Notes: a model not told the origin generated them from the sequence alone. A DNA stretch of 64,000 nucleotides from Chiridota heheva (GCA_020152595.1 JAIGNY010000335.1:530001-594000), one strand, 5' to 3'; positions 36,575 through 49,335 are shown, counted from the first letter of the stretch. Translations and numbers: made by a program.

Positions 36575-36830
36575 AGCTCTTCCAGAAAAATCCTCCAGAT
36601 AAAATTATCTCCTTCCTTCCCTCTACAACCATATTTAGTCCTCTCCCTCCTTTTTTTTCACCCATGCACCTCCTCTCTCGATCCCAGCTTTCTGGCTTTT
36701 TATTCCGGTGTTTCTCTCAATCTCTCCTTATTTTGTTTTCTTCCTAGAATGATCTAACCTCTCAGGCACAATTTGACCCTCATTGCCGAGGTGCCATTAA
36801 ACCCTTATCAAACACACATATTTAGATCTA
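36575..36830 (+). mobile_element. LINE 3'-terminal fragment in the 3' UTR
   Basis: The sequence from CTCTTCCAGAAAAATCCTCC through the block CACAATTTGACCCTCATTGC...GTGCCATTAA matches the 3' regions of the LINEs at 5575-6640 and 13316-14028. The whole RNase H region is missing, so it is a severely 5'-truncated copy. It starts only about 45 bases after the stop codon of the gene ending at 36529. Confidence 0.85.
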
Positions 36831-36919
36831 AACTATTCATTGCTTTACATACTTTTTGCTCAAAGGCAGTCAAACATTGACATTTGAATGTTCAGTGTAT
36901 TGAGCAATTAAGTTGAATT

Positions 36920-37160
36920 CACTGCCGAGGTGCAGTGGTTAGCTTGTATGGGAAAGGTACCAGGTGTGGTTCCCGTCGTGTGTGCTGCATTGTGCAAGAC
37001 ACTTTACCTGCTTCAGTCCACTCAGCTGTAAACAAGTACCAGCACTGCTGGGGAGTTAACCTGCGATGGACTGGCATCCCGTTTAGGAGTCTTGTACTCT
37101 CATCCACTTGCGCCATGAAAAAGCACTGGCCTTATGAACCTAATGGTTCAGCTTTTAGCA
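36920..37160 (+). mobile_element. Diverged tRNA-derived SINE
   Basis: Shares 'gcaagacactttac', 'gtaccagcactgctggggagt', 'gcgatggactggcatcccg', 'tgtactctcatccactt' and the end '...cctaatgg' with the SINE at 16129-16419, in the same order. The 5' tRNA-like part is eroded (box A GTGCAGTGGTTAG, box B reduced to GTGTGGTTCCC). It probably lies within the 3' UTR of the plus-strand gene. Confidence 0.8.
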
Positions 37161-37488
37161 CTGCTATGATACATACGTTGTAAGGTCAAAATTCGATTTT
37201 TTTCATTGATTTAATTTTATTGCAGTGTAGTTGTATTCATTATGTAAAATACATTCCACCAGTGCTGCAGATTCTAGCAATCGTTACAGACCACCTTGAT
37301 ATGCCTCTTTGCTAAATGTAAAAATTGTAATTATTTTTGAAAGTTTATACATTAGATTTCTTAAGAAAATCTGTTATTACTATTTCCATTCCAAGTGTGA
37401 TGTCAAAAATTATGCAGATGAGCTAACTTTGCTCAACAATTATTTTAGAAATAGTATTTATTGCATAGTGATATTTTAAACTTTTCTT

Positions 37489-37494
37489 AATAAA
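37489..37494 (+). promoter_or_regulatory. Candidate polyadenylation signal AATAAA
   Basis: A canonical AATAAA about 960 bases after the stop codon at 36529. It is plausible as the end of the plus-strand gene, but no transcript evidence is available, and in AT-rich DNA the hexamer occurs by chance. Confidence 0.35.
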
Positions 37495-37634
37495 GCTTGC
37501 CTAGAAGAAAGATCGGTAATTTTTTTAATTTTTGCTGAATCATGAACACGAGTAGAACCACGACTAGTTGAACATGGGTTATTGAACAAAATGCAATGTT
37601 TCATAATAATACAAAAAACAGAACTTGTTCTTTT

Positions 37635-37770
37635 CACCTAGGGAGGGAGGAAAGTAAGCAATGGGTTGGGGGAGGTAGGCATTTTCTTGGGGAAGTAGGT
37701 TTTTTTTTTTTGGGGGGAAAGTAGGCATTTTTTTGGGGAAAGTAGGCATTTTTAGGGGAGTGTCGGCATC
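37635..37770. repeat. Short G-rich minisatellite (GGGGAAAGTAGGCATTTTT type)
   Basis: About five imperfect copies of a ~20-bp unit containing GGGGAAAGTAGGCATTTTT with poly-T and poly-G length changes. Confidence 0.75.
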
Positions 37771-40700
37771 AAATGGCAGGCCGGAGGGCAGGGATCATCT
37801 CCAATCACCATCTATCTCCATGACTTTTGGAAAATTTCTGCCGCAGTTGACATGTTAATAAATTTGGAGAGAAATCAGAAAGAAAAATGCAACAATTCCG
37901 TTTGGTGAAAGCATTTCTGTATTACTCAACATGGAAAAGTAGAAATAGAAACACTTCTACAAAATTCTGGCACAAGACTATACACATCAACAGGTTGAAT
38001 CGCATTCAATCATTTTTGGTATTATATTACAGCTGATATGATTGGTCCATATAAATTGTCTATTAGGTGGTGCAGAGCAATGAGCAGGACTTCCACATAA
38101 TAGGAAGGCAAGTGCTCTTACATTCCCTTGAAAGTTACAAATACCCTCTGCTCTTGCAGCGTTACTCTTGCAGCGTTTGTGAGCAATGTCCACACGATAG
38201 AAATATAAATAAGCAACTAGGCCAGCAGATACAAACGCTAATTTACATACATGTGTAAACTAAAATAAAATTAATATCCTACTAAGAATTATGGCATGGT
38301 ACTTGGCTAGAAAACGAACCTGGCACCTTCTGCAAGCGACGCTTTTATTTTCTCGAGCCTCTTTTCACCATATTAAGAGAAATCCCTCGTAAACATTTAG
38401 CACTGGGAAATTGAAATTCTTATGCTTATTGCATAATGAATCTACATAAAACAGCCCACAGCAGATAAAAACGAAGCTTCTTTTGAGTGCAGACAATAGG
38501 TATGTGCTAAGGTGTAACACGATTCACCAGGATCTAACTCATTACCTGTGTTGACAAACGGTTTGTGAGGGTTTTCTCAGATGAATATTGCATAATTATG
38601 CAGACACCTTCACAAGGAATTGGCAGAAAACATTTCAAAAACTTTACAATTTGTCTTTTTTTGGAACAAAGATTACGGTTTGTCCAGACGGCATCAAAAT
38701 GAAATAATTTCAGAAGAAAAATTTAAGTGATGTCATTTTTTGTTGCTGGCATTAACCGATTCAAAATCATGCTCTTCAATTTTTAGTCACTTTTCCAGCC
38801 CCCTTACCTGTAAACATGGGTTAACATTACCATCCTTTGCACCAAAGTAGCCCAAAAATGGTAAATCATTATCATGCAGTCAGTCGATTCTCAACGAAGA
38901 CTGTCCTTCAAGGTCGTTATCATCCTCAGTATTTATAGGAGCACATAGCTGTCATAACGCATTCCTTCTGGACTGCTGGAAATTTGGTTTAAAGTACATC
39001 CAAGCTTTGCCATTACTAGGCGTACTCTCTTGGTAGATCATGCGATGATCCTTCCAGTGGGAGTTTGTCACAACAGGGTGGACTGATGACTACTGCAGTG
39101 GTTGGCCGGGGAGTTTTGCAGTACATAATAAACTCTTTAAGGAGATACCACGGGGCACCTCAGGTTTAGTTAAGTGGCTGTTGACTCTTCAAGAAGCTCA
39201 TCCGCCCTACTGGGTGCTTAGCCACACCCTCCTCACCAAGCAAGCCTGGCGGGGGTGCCGGTTTAGTCGCTGACGGCCCAACCATGAATAGGTAGTATTG
39301 GTGTACATGATTACCAGTAGCAGAATGCCTGACCTGACTATAAAATCATAGAGCAGGTCGAAAAGAAAGGATGGTGATGCTGCAGCTTAATCAATGTCAC
39401 ACAATTCTGGCAGATTTTGACCCATAAGGAAAAGGCTTTATGAAATTAAACTGCTTTCTTATTGCTAATTTCCCCCCAAAAGGTTAAAATAGATAGCTGC
39501 TAAAAGTTGGCAAAATCAGCTGCTATTATCCTAAAAAATGATTCCTTTGATGTTTACCTGAGATAACACTTAGGTCTCTAATATCAAGGTTATGGTAGAT
39601 TGCACATGCAATGTTTAGCATCCTAAATACAAAAGTAAATTTTGTTTTCATATATAACATAGCACGAGATGGTTCACCAGGGCCGACCCAACGGAACTTG
39701 TTGTACTGGTTGCTTGGTGTTTTTCATTATGTTTGGCTCATTGTAGAGGGCCCTAGTTGCAGTGAAATTTTCCCAAATTCTCTACCATAACCATTTCATT
39801 ATTTACTCTTATTGTAAAATTATTTTAGCCACTACTGTGCTTCTTTAAGAACTTTCAACTTAAATAATATTAGTGTAAACAATTGACTTGTTTCCCGGTA
39901 AGAATCCTAGAACATTTAATAATCTTGTTATCCTTAAAATTAACACCTTCAACTCTGGTTATTTAGGATGATAATGGGAATGTGTAACATGTCTGCCAAA
40001 GCAATATTAAGTAATGAAAATATTATTAAGTAATGAAAATATCCTGATTTACACATTTTTCCCAGACTTCTTCAAACGAATGAGAAAACCGTTATCAAAT
40101 AGAGATATACCCATCAATGAAAGATTCTCTAACAATTAATTACAACCTTTTTGATGATACAACTTCTGAAGAGTACAATCTAGAAGCGTTGTACAAAAAT
40201 CTCTTTCTTTTTTTCCCATTTCTAAATATCCACATATTCAAGCTACATCAGAGTTCAAGCATTTTCAGAACATAGATTATGCATAAATAATACGATGGTA
40301 AAGTTTTACTGCTCATGATAAAGCCATCATCACTTGCTACCAAATATAGATGCGCAAATGCTAGCCTGAAAGACACTATTTACAATGATATGGGATTGAC
40401 AGTACGATATAAGGTACTATAACATATCACACTTCTGAACTAAAACAAGTCTGGATATCAATTTTGAATTTCATTAAACTGCGCAAGACAAAACATTCCG
40501 CAGTGGAAGAAACTCCATTGATGAGAAAAACTGCGCAAGAAAAAATATTCTGCATTGGAAGAAACTCTCCATGGATGAGAAAAACTGCGCCCTCTATGAG
40601 AAAATGATAATGCCACATGGTAAAATTCAAGAGATTCGGGTTTGTTTGATGATGGCTTAATGGCACCACGACAGCGAGAGTCAAATTGTGCCCGAGAGGT

Positions 40701-41519
40701 TAAATCATTCCAGAGGTAGGAAGAAAAAAAATAGTGAGTCAGAGAAAGTATGGATATTCTTGAAAGTGATCAGTCAAAAGAACTTATATGAAATGGCCAT
40801 CCAGGTGGTTTAATCAAATTTTATCTCAAAAACTTAATTTCAACAAGGTTTCAAAAATTGTACATTTTGTGGTACCCTCAGTCTCAGGCACCAACATTTC
40901 CGACCTACATCCAATTTGAAGTTTAAAGGGGAAAGGAAGCTTGAAGTACTTTCCCATATAAATTTGTAATTCTCCATAGTCAGCTGGTGTGTGATTTGTC
41001 AAGACTTTTAACCAATAATTATACAAAGATATATACACACTGAACATAAAACTAGGCAAAATGCTACTGACCTTCAAAAATCAATAATTATTCAGATGTT
41101 GTTTTTCTACAATAATTCATTAATGCAAAGAACATTACCCAATATATCAGTTCTAAATGCTCTTATTTCTAATACAAGACACTTTTTCAAAAATCTGTAC
41201 GACTGTCAAAAATATAACTAGTAACATTCTATTTCTTAGGTTCTTTTTAATATTTGTCAGTAATTTTGTTATTCAACTCATCAGTGATTTATTCTACAAG
41301 TTTTCACCCTTTCTGCAAATATTTTCAACTACAATTAAAAAGTGAAGTACAAGTATTTTTGATCTGAAAGTGAAGTTAAAACAAAATCATAATCACTGGA
41401 TTAATTTGACTTTATAGAAAGTATGTCCAATAGCAATCAGCACTTTTCATCATAAACATTACCGCATTTTCCCAGTTTTACTGACATTTATAATTTGAGG
41501 TATTTCTTTTTTTAAATTG
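37771..41519. other. Intergenic / distal 3' region, no gene seen
   Basis: No exon is supported on either strand. A patch at 38870-39310 is more GC-rich than its surroundings, has TATAAATA on the minus strand near 38933, and no open frame. It could be a solo LTR or another interspersed repeat, but I cannot assign it. The rest is AT-rich. Confidence 0.45.
40636..40735 (-). mobile_element. LINE 3'-end remnant, minus strand
   Basis: The reverse complement reads TTCTTCCTACCTCTGGAATG, ATTTAACCTCTCGGGCACAA, TTTGACTCTCGCTGTCGTGG, TGCCATTAAGCCATCATCAAAC. This is the same terminal block as the plus-strand LINE copies at 6570, 13960 and 36750. Only about 100 bases are left. Confidence 0.8.
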
Positions 41520-42000
41520 TCAAATAAAAAGGACTTCAAAACAAAACAAAATGGTGAATAAAACATTGCAAAAACCTATTCTATTAAGGAGATATTTAAT
41601 ATCATTTGTGTAGAAACATTTGTGTCTGAAATCAGACAAGTTGTGATATCACAGCCTCATATTCCTCAGTCTTTATGTATTTTAAAGAAAGTTTTTTTCT
41701 AATTTTTTCACTATTTAAATTACTTATCCTTTAACTTTCTTCAGGTGGTGTATTTTAAATACTCTTCCTAGATTCACTTTAACTCTTTTTTTTTGTGAAC
41801 ATATTCCATGGTTTTTAAGCCACAAAATATATTAGAAGACATAAAGACTGAGGAATCTGAGGCTATGACAACACAACTAGGCTGATTTCAGTCGTTTCTA
41901 CAGAAATGATACCAAACTTTAAAGTTAAATATCTCCTAATGGAACAAGATTGTTGAATGCTTTTTTCACCATTTTGTTTCTTTTGAAGTCTTCTTTCATA
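41520..42000. mobile_element. Inverted-repeat element (MITE-like), about 480 bp
   Basis: The left arm 41530-41690 ('cttcaaaacaaaacaaaatggtg', 'ggagatatttaatatcattt', 'gtagaaac', 'tgaaatcag', 'gcctcatattcctcagtctttatgta') pairs along its length with the right arm 41830-41995 read in reverse complement. There is no coding capacity. Shared phrases such as '(a)atatctcctaatgga' link it to the elements at 24573, 48780 and 59229. Confidence 0.8.
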
Positions 42001-44905
42001 TAAGCTAAACACGCTAAACCACTGAACTAATCCTTTTAGCACCTGTTGAGTGCAATGATGATTATGGGGTCTATCACATGCTTCACACTCATAATCAATC
42101 TGTTGCTCCCAGAGAACAAACTATATTCAAATATGGTATGGACTCTGTGAACAAACAGTTGATTAGATGTCAGAAGAAACAAAATCAATTAAGAATACCA
42201 GAAGACATTTCAATAAGAAACATAAAATCAATTTAACATCTAAATATGAAAAACGGAAAAAAAACAAATGACAGCGAAACTTTAAAAAGATGACATGGTA
42301 TCAAACTAACAAAGCTTACAAACAAAGGGAAGTGTTGTCAGTGTCACTTCCATACTAAAAGCCTCATCATTAAACAGAGTAGTTACAGGATCTTGAATTG
42401 AAGACCGGTAGGTATTATGAAGGCATGTTCAGACGAAGCAGGAGTTCTCATAGTCTTATCGCACATCTCCAAGTCTACCCATTAGATTAGGAGTACAGAG
42501 CACTGTTTCACACACTAAAGTCAATGGGATCTAAAATGTATCCCGAACAAAAGGTTCTCTAAAACATTTCAGGTCAAATGAAATTTCGATATCAAAATCA
42601 ACCTTCATGTCACTGAAAATTCACACACACACACTTACTTCAGAATGTTTCCAGTTGCAAATGTAAAAGCTGGAGAGAAATATCCAAGACAAAAGGTTTA
42701 AAATTCAAAGAAGAATTTTTTTTTATGAAGGCATCTTCAGTCGCCGGTAGAATGATTCTCCTTATACAGTATTGTCAATGCAAGCAAAGATAATAACACG
42801 ACTATGTCAAGTAAAAAATGGTTTCATAAATAAAGAATAAGAGATGATCATAATCGCGATCTTGTTGATAATAATATACATTTATTTTTGGGCCTTAGCC
42901 TCCAACTGACCCACTCGATTTTCTGAAAATCAGGGGTAATCCACACCATTCAACCCAGAGACTTTACAATTCATTGACTAGCAACCAGCTATTGTTACAC
43001 CATACACAACACAGGAGTAATCTATACCTTCTTAACTGACAGCATCTTCATAGTTCACTTGTTAGCAACAAGCTACTGTTACACTGTACACAACAGGTCA
43101 TTCATCTGTGGCTCAAGCCACATAACTGCTATTCAGTGAAGCAAATTAGATTAGTCCTGGCTGAGCCTAAATATGCTTGGAAGGACTTTGTGTAAAACCC
43201 ATAAATGATTGGACCATTCCTCCTAGAGATGGTTACTTCCTTATGATCAACCAATGTTCCTCAAAGATGTATGTGGGCCTTATCTCATGTAGGCTTTTAC
43301 AAACACCTGTTTTTTTTCCAGTTTGGAAGAACCAAAAACAATATTTTTCAAATAAGAGCTAAAAAATGTACATGAATAGTTCTATTTCACATCCTTATTG
43401 ACTTCATTTGGAGTAAAGGCCGTTAGGCTTTGTGCTGAAAATATTTATACAAGAAAACTGCATCAAGTACGACTAAAGTTAGTCATGCATGCTCTCTCCA
43501 GAAAAATCAGCTCTAAATGCTTTAAACAGCCAACTATTGTTGCTCAGTAAACTTTCTGCTCCACTATCCAGAACTATATGGCAAGCAAATACAATGCACT
43601 TGTGTGATGAAGCTGGTTAACAATAGATCCTTTCATTGAATCAGCAAAGCGGAAAGTTCAGACAGGGCTAGTATCACAGAAGTGGTGGTTTTTGACATGC
43701 AGTAAGATTAAGCTTTCTAAATCCGCTGTACGGCAGACCGCTGTACTGGGGACTGTTGTACTGCGGACCACTGTACAGCGGATATTTTGATAAATTGTAG
43801 TAACGGTATTTACACAGCATGTCTAATGCAAAATACATTTTGTGGAGCACCTATCTTATTATTTGGGCCTAAATTTACACAATATCTGTCATCTATTTTC
43901 AACTAAGTATATTCCTCATTCTATTTTTCAAACTAAAGGGGTAAATCAGGCTTATGACAAGCTACTTGATGCAAGCTTCATACGCTATAACTTTTGAGGA
44001 ACATATTTGAAACGACTACAAAAATAGTTAAATGATGCAATCAAGAACAGCTTTCGCTGGGAAGGTTGAGGTTCTATTACAGTACATAAATGGCTTCTAC
44101 TTGAATAAGAAAGATGCCTTTTACCGACAACAGTCTTACAGGATCACATGACATCTCCGAGTGAACAATAAAGAGGCAAAATGACAATGGTTTACAAAAC
44201 TTATATCCTCTAACGAGATATTCAATTTAAAATCCTGACTGATTTTGTGTAAAAGTTGACATCACTGATCCACACTATGCAAACCACTAAGAACGTGAGT
44301 AAATAAATAAACAAAACATTCTTGGTGAATAGGCCTACTGTCCATAACCATTTTGAAATGTTTCAACAAGAGCTAATTGCTTTTCTATATCTTGCAAAAC
44401 AAAAGAGAAACACATCAAGACATATTTGTGTAGACCCTCTAGCAAAATACGGTGGCACCTTTAAAACTTAATTATCTCCTGAATGGAAACGTCGTCTTAC
44501 AAACCTGAATGGAAGCAAGATATTAAATATTATTCAAAATTTGGTTCCTTCTTACGTTTGCAATCAATCAAGGTTTGACTAATTCATTTAACTTTATAGG
44601 CAAGTAAAAAAAAAAACGTATATCACATATCTTGAATCAACTTCAAAGATGACTTTTATTGACAATCATCAGATAATTCTATCATAAGTACCACAGTAAG
44701 AATGATTAAACGATATTGAACAAGGCAAAGATGTCTGTAGTATCCTATTTACTTATTTTCTAAAATTCCACTAAATGTTTTAGAACCTATCTAAAATATA
44801 CTCCCATGAACTGATTCACTCATACTGAAAGATTCTCATGTTTATGATTCAATAACATGTACAAGGATAAAAGATTTATCTGCTGTTCCTGCAGTCTTCT
44901 TCTTA
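42001..44905. other. Probable 3' UTR and downstream flank of the peroxiredoxin gene
   Basis: AT-rich DNA following the peroxiredoxin stop on the minus strand. A minus-strand AATAAA lies at 42881-42886 (plus strand TTTATT) and could mark the mRNA end about 2 kb past the stop, but this is weak evidence. No other gene is seen. Confidence 0.35.
43725..43784. repeat. 15-bp tandem repeat (x4) forming a hairpin
   Basis: Four 15-bp units of the type GCTGTACNGNNGACC. The flanks ATCCGCTGTAC (43721-43731) and GTACAGCGGAT (43773-43783) are exact reverse complements, so the block can fold into a stem-loop. Confidence 0.75.
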
Positions 44906-44988
44906 TTATTGCTTTTCAAAATACTTTTTACTCTTCTTTACATCAGGGGTGATTGTGTCTGCACCTGGTTTCCATCCCGCTGGGCAAA
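44906..44988 (-). CDS. 2-Cys peroxiredoxin, last coding exon
   Basis: Minus strand; acceptor TTTCTATAG before 44988, stop TAA at 44908-44906. It encodes [20 protein letters not shown] followed by KYFEKQ. This is the C-terminal segment of typical 2-Cys peroxiredoxins: the first Cys (in V-CPAGW) is the resolving cysteine that forms the inter-subunit disulfide, and the YF pair is the C-terminal helix motif that, with GGLG, is linked in the family to sensitivity to hyperoxidation. The two leading bases complete GTT (Val) with the G left by exon 53637-53767. The short KQ end resembles the cytosolic PRDX1/2 forms. Confidence 0.95.
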
Positions 44989-45037
44989 CTATAGAAAATG
45001 AAACAAACAAAAAGCAAAATTAAGAAAATCGCCCATA

Positions 45038-45745
45038 AAGCCGAATGGAAAGATAAGTCTTTTACTAAGTTCACTAAGTCACTTGTCTTAAGAGGGAAGA
45101 TAAGTATTTTACTAAGTTCACTAAGTTACTTGTTTTAAGAGGAAGAATCCAATTATCTAATGACCAAAACCAATCTGATGTCATCCAATTATCTGATGTT
45201 ACCCAAACCAGAGCTGAAAAGAATCTACGGTTCCCGCGATTATAACCGCGGGAAAATTGGGAATTCGCGGGAAGAAAAAAAAATCATAAAAGAAAACATT
45301 TTTTTTTTTAGATTTCTCGAATAAACAACAGTATGTATGTATATGTGCTCTAAAATGTGTAATTGTGCAATGAAAAGTACATTAAATTGCGAAAGGGTCA
45401 GCATGTAAGATGTCTTCACTAACAGTCAATAACCAAACTCTGAAAAGTCGTTCCTTTTCTTCTGTACGTATTCACACCCACTTGGATTTATGAATATATA
45501 ATGAGTTTAAACGTGCCATTTGCCGACGATGATTTCATGGTCAAGGAATGTATAAATGATGGTCACTTTTGCAAAACTTTTAGTTAAAGGTTGTATAATT
45601 ATATTCATTGGTGTTTTAAATTTTTTATTGATTGAAAAAAGGATAAAATTTGCAGACCAAAAGAATGTTACAAAACTGACAAATTTACACTATGAATTTC
45701 GCCCATGCGATGTAGGTAATCACTGTGTGATGTAGAATTTCCTTA
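45038..45745. repeat. 0.7-kb tandem duplication, copy 1
   Basis: Matches 45858-46495 nearly base for base, from 'aagataag...ttttactaagttcactaagt' through 'ggttcccgcgattataaccgcggg', 'gtaattgtgcaatg', 'cacacccacttggattta' and 'gatgtagaattt'. Copy 1 carries an extra internal repeat of the 'ttttactaagttcactaagt' segment. Lies in the last intron of the peroxiredoxin gene. Confidence 0.92.
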
Positions 45746-45857
45746 CAAAGGATAATTAATGACGACTCACGAATCCCTTATGTACTACCTTAAGAATCCC
45801 CACAATTACTTTGGTGCATATTTTACCTTAAAGGGATATTTATTCCCATGAGGAATA

Positions 45858-46495
45858 AAGCCGAGAGGGAAGATAAGTATTTTACTAAGTTCACTAAGTC
45901 ACTTGTTTTAAGAGGAAGAAGATACTTAATGACCGAGAACCAAAGTATTATCTGATGTTATCCAAACCAGAGCTGGAAAGAATCTACGGTTCCCGCGATT
46001 ATAACCGCGGGAAAATTGGGAATTCGCGGGAAGAAAAAAAAATCATAAAAAAGAAAAACATTTTTTTTTAGATTTCTCGAGTAAACAACAGTATGTATAT
46101 GTGCTCTAAAAATGTGTAATTGTGCAATGTAAAGTACATTAAATTGCGAAAGAGGTCAGCATGTAAGATGTCTTCACTAACAGTCAATAAGCAAACTCTG
46201 AAAAGTCGTTCCTTTTCTTCTGTACGTATTCACACCCACTTGGATTTATATAATGAGTTTAAACGTGCCATTTGCCGACCATGATTACATGGTCAAGGAA
46301 TGTATAAATGATGGTCACTTTTGCAAAACTTTTATTTAAAGGTTGTATAAGTATGTTCATTGGTGTTTTAAATTTATCATTGATTAAAAAAAGGGTGAAA
46401 TTCGCAGACCAATAGAATATTACAAAATTGACAAATTTACACTATGAATTTCTCCCCTGCGATGTGGGTGATCACTGTGTGATGTAGAATTTCTT
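45858..46495. repeat. 0.7-kb tandem duplication, copy 2
   Basis: Direct copy of 45038-45745 with small indels, separated by about 110 bp that itself (45766-45840, 'taatgacgactcacgaatccc' onward) recurs at 48708-48795. A more distant third copy of the core is at 9670-9860. Confidence 0.92.
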
Positions 46496-47204
46496 TTTAC
46501 ATGGCTTCCAAATAACATTTAATCGTAAAACAGGCCAAACCAGTCAGGAGCACGGCAAATACAGACCAATTCCTAGGCCAGTGTAATTACGGCAAATGTG
46601 CTACTGCTCTTGGTGCATACATATCACCTGACGACAACAACACCACCAAGATTGATATGCCAATAATGGACCACACATACCACTGACTGTTGCAAGCTTA
46701 GCTGGCCTAACTTATGCGCCTATCCTACACTTAGTGAAAAGGATTAGGCTATATGACCATGATAAACTCCGGATTGAAATAAAATTTATGATCCATGATC
46801 TAGATGGATTTATTATGTAAATTAATTAAAGAACATGAGGATAACATCCCCGAAAATATATTGCAGAATTAGGCCCAGACTCAAAAATAATAAATCAAAA
46901 ATTTGGAATCATGGCATGGCATGAAAGAAAAAAAACCCAGAACCAAACGGTTTTGTGGTTTCGATGCTTTTTTTTATATATGCTGATTGATTTGCAAGAT
47001 TCGTATAAACTGTCATGTCATTGCAATGATTGCATATCATGAAATATTTGTTTCAGGATATTTATTCATAAGTCACGACCACCATGCATGATGCAGATCA
47101 ATAAAATAGACATACTGATTGACAACACTAGCATGTGTACAATAATCAACATTATTATCATAGCAAGTATGATGTAAACGAGACATAGGGATGCTCATGT
47201 ATCA
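46496..47204. other. Intron sequence
   Basis: AT-rich intron of the peroxiredoxin gene. No exon or identifiable element is seen. Confidence 0.5.
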
Positions 47205-47940
47205 TATTTAAAGAATTTTAGATTAAGCCCCGCCTACTCATTAATATGCATAATATCACCAACAAAACCAATAAGGCACATCCACAGACTATGGGCTATC
47301 TGTGTATCACATATGACTTGAATGCAGTTTATCATTCTTTAGATACCGTAATTACAAGCTTTTTCAGCAAAATCATATTAAGCCCTACCCACTACACATA
47401 CTAATGAAATTCAAGTTTTTATACCATGAACATGTACTGTACACATTAGCAAACATAATTGTACCAACTATACAACAAAACATATATATACTGTTGTCAA
47501 AATATAGGCATGTCAAGAATTTTACATTAAGCCGCGCCTACCAATTAATATGCATGACATCGCCGCCAAAAATAATTAGGGCCTATCTATGGACCATGAG
47601 CTATCTGTGTACCACGACTTGAATCCAGCTTATCGTTCTTTAAATATTGTTTACAAGCTCTTTTCAGCAAAATCATATTAAGCCCTGCCCACTATGCATA
47701 TTAATAAAATTCAACATTTTCATAACATGTACATGTACACACTAGCTAACATCATACCTGCACCAAATATGAAACAAAACAGATATGCGGTTGTTAAATA
47801 CGAGCATTTCAAGATTTTTACATCAAGTCTGCCTACTCATTAATATGCATGACATCACCACCAAAAACAATAGGGCACATCTACGGACCATGGGTTGTAT
47901 GTATACCACATATGACATGAGCCCACTGTACCGTTCTTGA
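47205..47940. repeat. ~300-bp unit repeated about 2.5 times
   Basis: The landmark 'taagcc(c)cgcctac..attaatatgcatgacatc' occurs near 47222, 47528 and 47825, each followed by 'cacatc/ctatct-acgga-cca-tggg', 'ctatctgtgtaccac' and 'gacttgaat'. Halfway through each unit a related 'attaagccctgcccactatgcatattaat' occurs, so the unit is itself an older duplicate of ~150 bp. Confidence 0.85.
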
Positions 47941-47959
47941 GATATCATGTTTATGAGCT

Positions 47960-48779
47960 GGCTGTCACATACACACATACATACATACACACGTCACCAT
48001 GACCGCATAGATTCCTAATGCTATCACATCGGAACCAAAAACTGTAAGGTCTACTGCTAAACGACGCAGTTTGAAGTCTAAATTGAATTTATATTTATAA
48101 TTTTCTTTAAATTTCACTAAATAAAGAAGAAGATATTTCCTGCTTAATGTCTTGGTCATCATAAAACCAATCAAAAAGGAAATATGAACCCAAGGGTTGA
48201 ACATCAATGACAGGAAATATAGGGTTTTGTTATTAAAAATTCCTACATAACCCAACAGATTAATGTCATTTTCAAATCACACTCATAAAAAATTATAAAA
48301 AGAAACACGTTTTCGAAATTCAAAATTAGCACTGACAACTAAACTGTGTTAACAAACAACTTTCATTCAAAAATAAATTTAACAAGTCAAAGCTGCTTTT
48401 GCTAAGTCATTAGGTGAAAATATTTATAGATTATATACAGACACAACATACCTGTCATTCTAACAATTTTTTTCAAGTTTTAACTAAAAGAAGTTGTATT
48501 TCCTGATGCATGTCTAGGACGTCATGAAGCCAAAAAAAGGTTTTTTTTTTACATCAAGGACAGAAAATACAGGTTTTCATGCCTCATACTTTCCATTCTG
48601 ATAAGAAAGTCATTTATTTGAGAAAGATCTTGGTTTTTATTCAATTTATATTTGCGCCGCTTCCTAAAAAACAAAATGAGCTACAAATAGAGACATACAA
48701 AGGACAATTAATGACGACTCACGAACCCCCTATGTACTACCTTAAGAATCCCCACAATTACGTTGGTGTGATATTTTAC
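47960..48779. other. Intron sequence
   Basis: Short CA/TACA microsatellite at about 47968-47995, then AT-rich intron. 48708-48795 repeats the spacer seen at 45766-45840. No gene is seen. Confidence 0.5.
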
Positions 48780-49335
48780 CTTGAAGAAGTATTCCCATGT
48801 TTTTTTCGTAATCTTTCATAAGAAAGAAAATTTTTAGAAACAATTTATACAAAAATCATTTGGATATGTTATTCCTCCCAGGAGATATTCAAATTTGTTA
48901 AGGTTCACAAAAATGGCAATAAACAAATAGGAAAAGGCTCAGTATGACATCACAGCGACACATTCTCCCACAAAGTTTATGTATTTCATTAAAATATATC
49001 ATCCTTTTTTATTAGTAAAACCTGCTAGAAAAATAAATTGATGAAATATATACCCTACTTTAACAACTTTTGGAAAATTGTTTCTAATCATACAGACACA
49101 ACCAATTAACGTTCAAATAAATACATAAACATTTGCAATGGAATTGCCCCTATGACATCATCAAACACAAATTCATCATACTGTACAAAAACTTTAAAAT
49201 GCAATTGGGAAATCTTTAAAATCCATATCTCCTGAATGGAATATGATATCAACCTGATTTTTGTACCACATTGGCTCTAAAGGTATGCTCTTACAAATAA
49301 AATTTTACAAAAAATCATGGGAATATTTCTTTAAC
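48780..49335. mobile_element. Inverted-repeat element, about 550 bp
   Basis: The left end 'agtattcccatgttttttt...' and right end '...aaaatcatgggaatatttcttt' are complementary, with inner matches ('ggagatattcaaat' against 'atatctcctgaatgga', 'gacatcacagcg' against 'gacatcatcaaac'). It is more diverged than the copies at 41520 and 59229. No coding frame. Confidence 0.65.

Noticed and set aside
38870..39310. Solo LTR or other named element
   Set aside because: GC-rich and with a TATAAATA on the minus strand, but no TG...CA ends, duplication flanks or coding part could be fixed.
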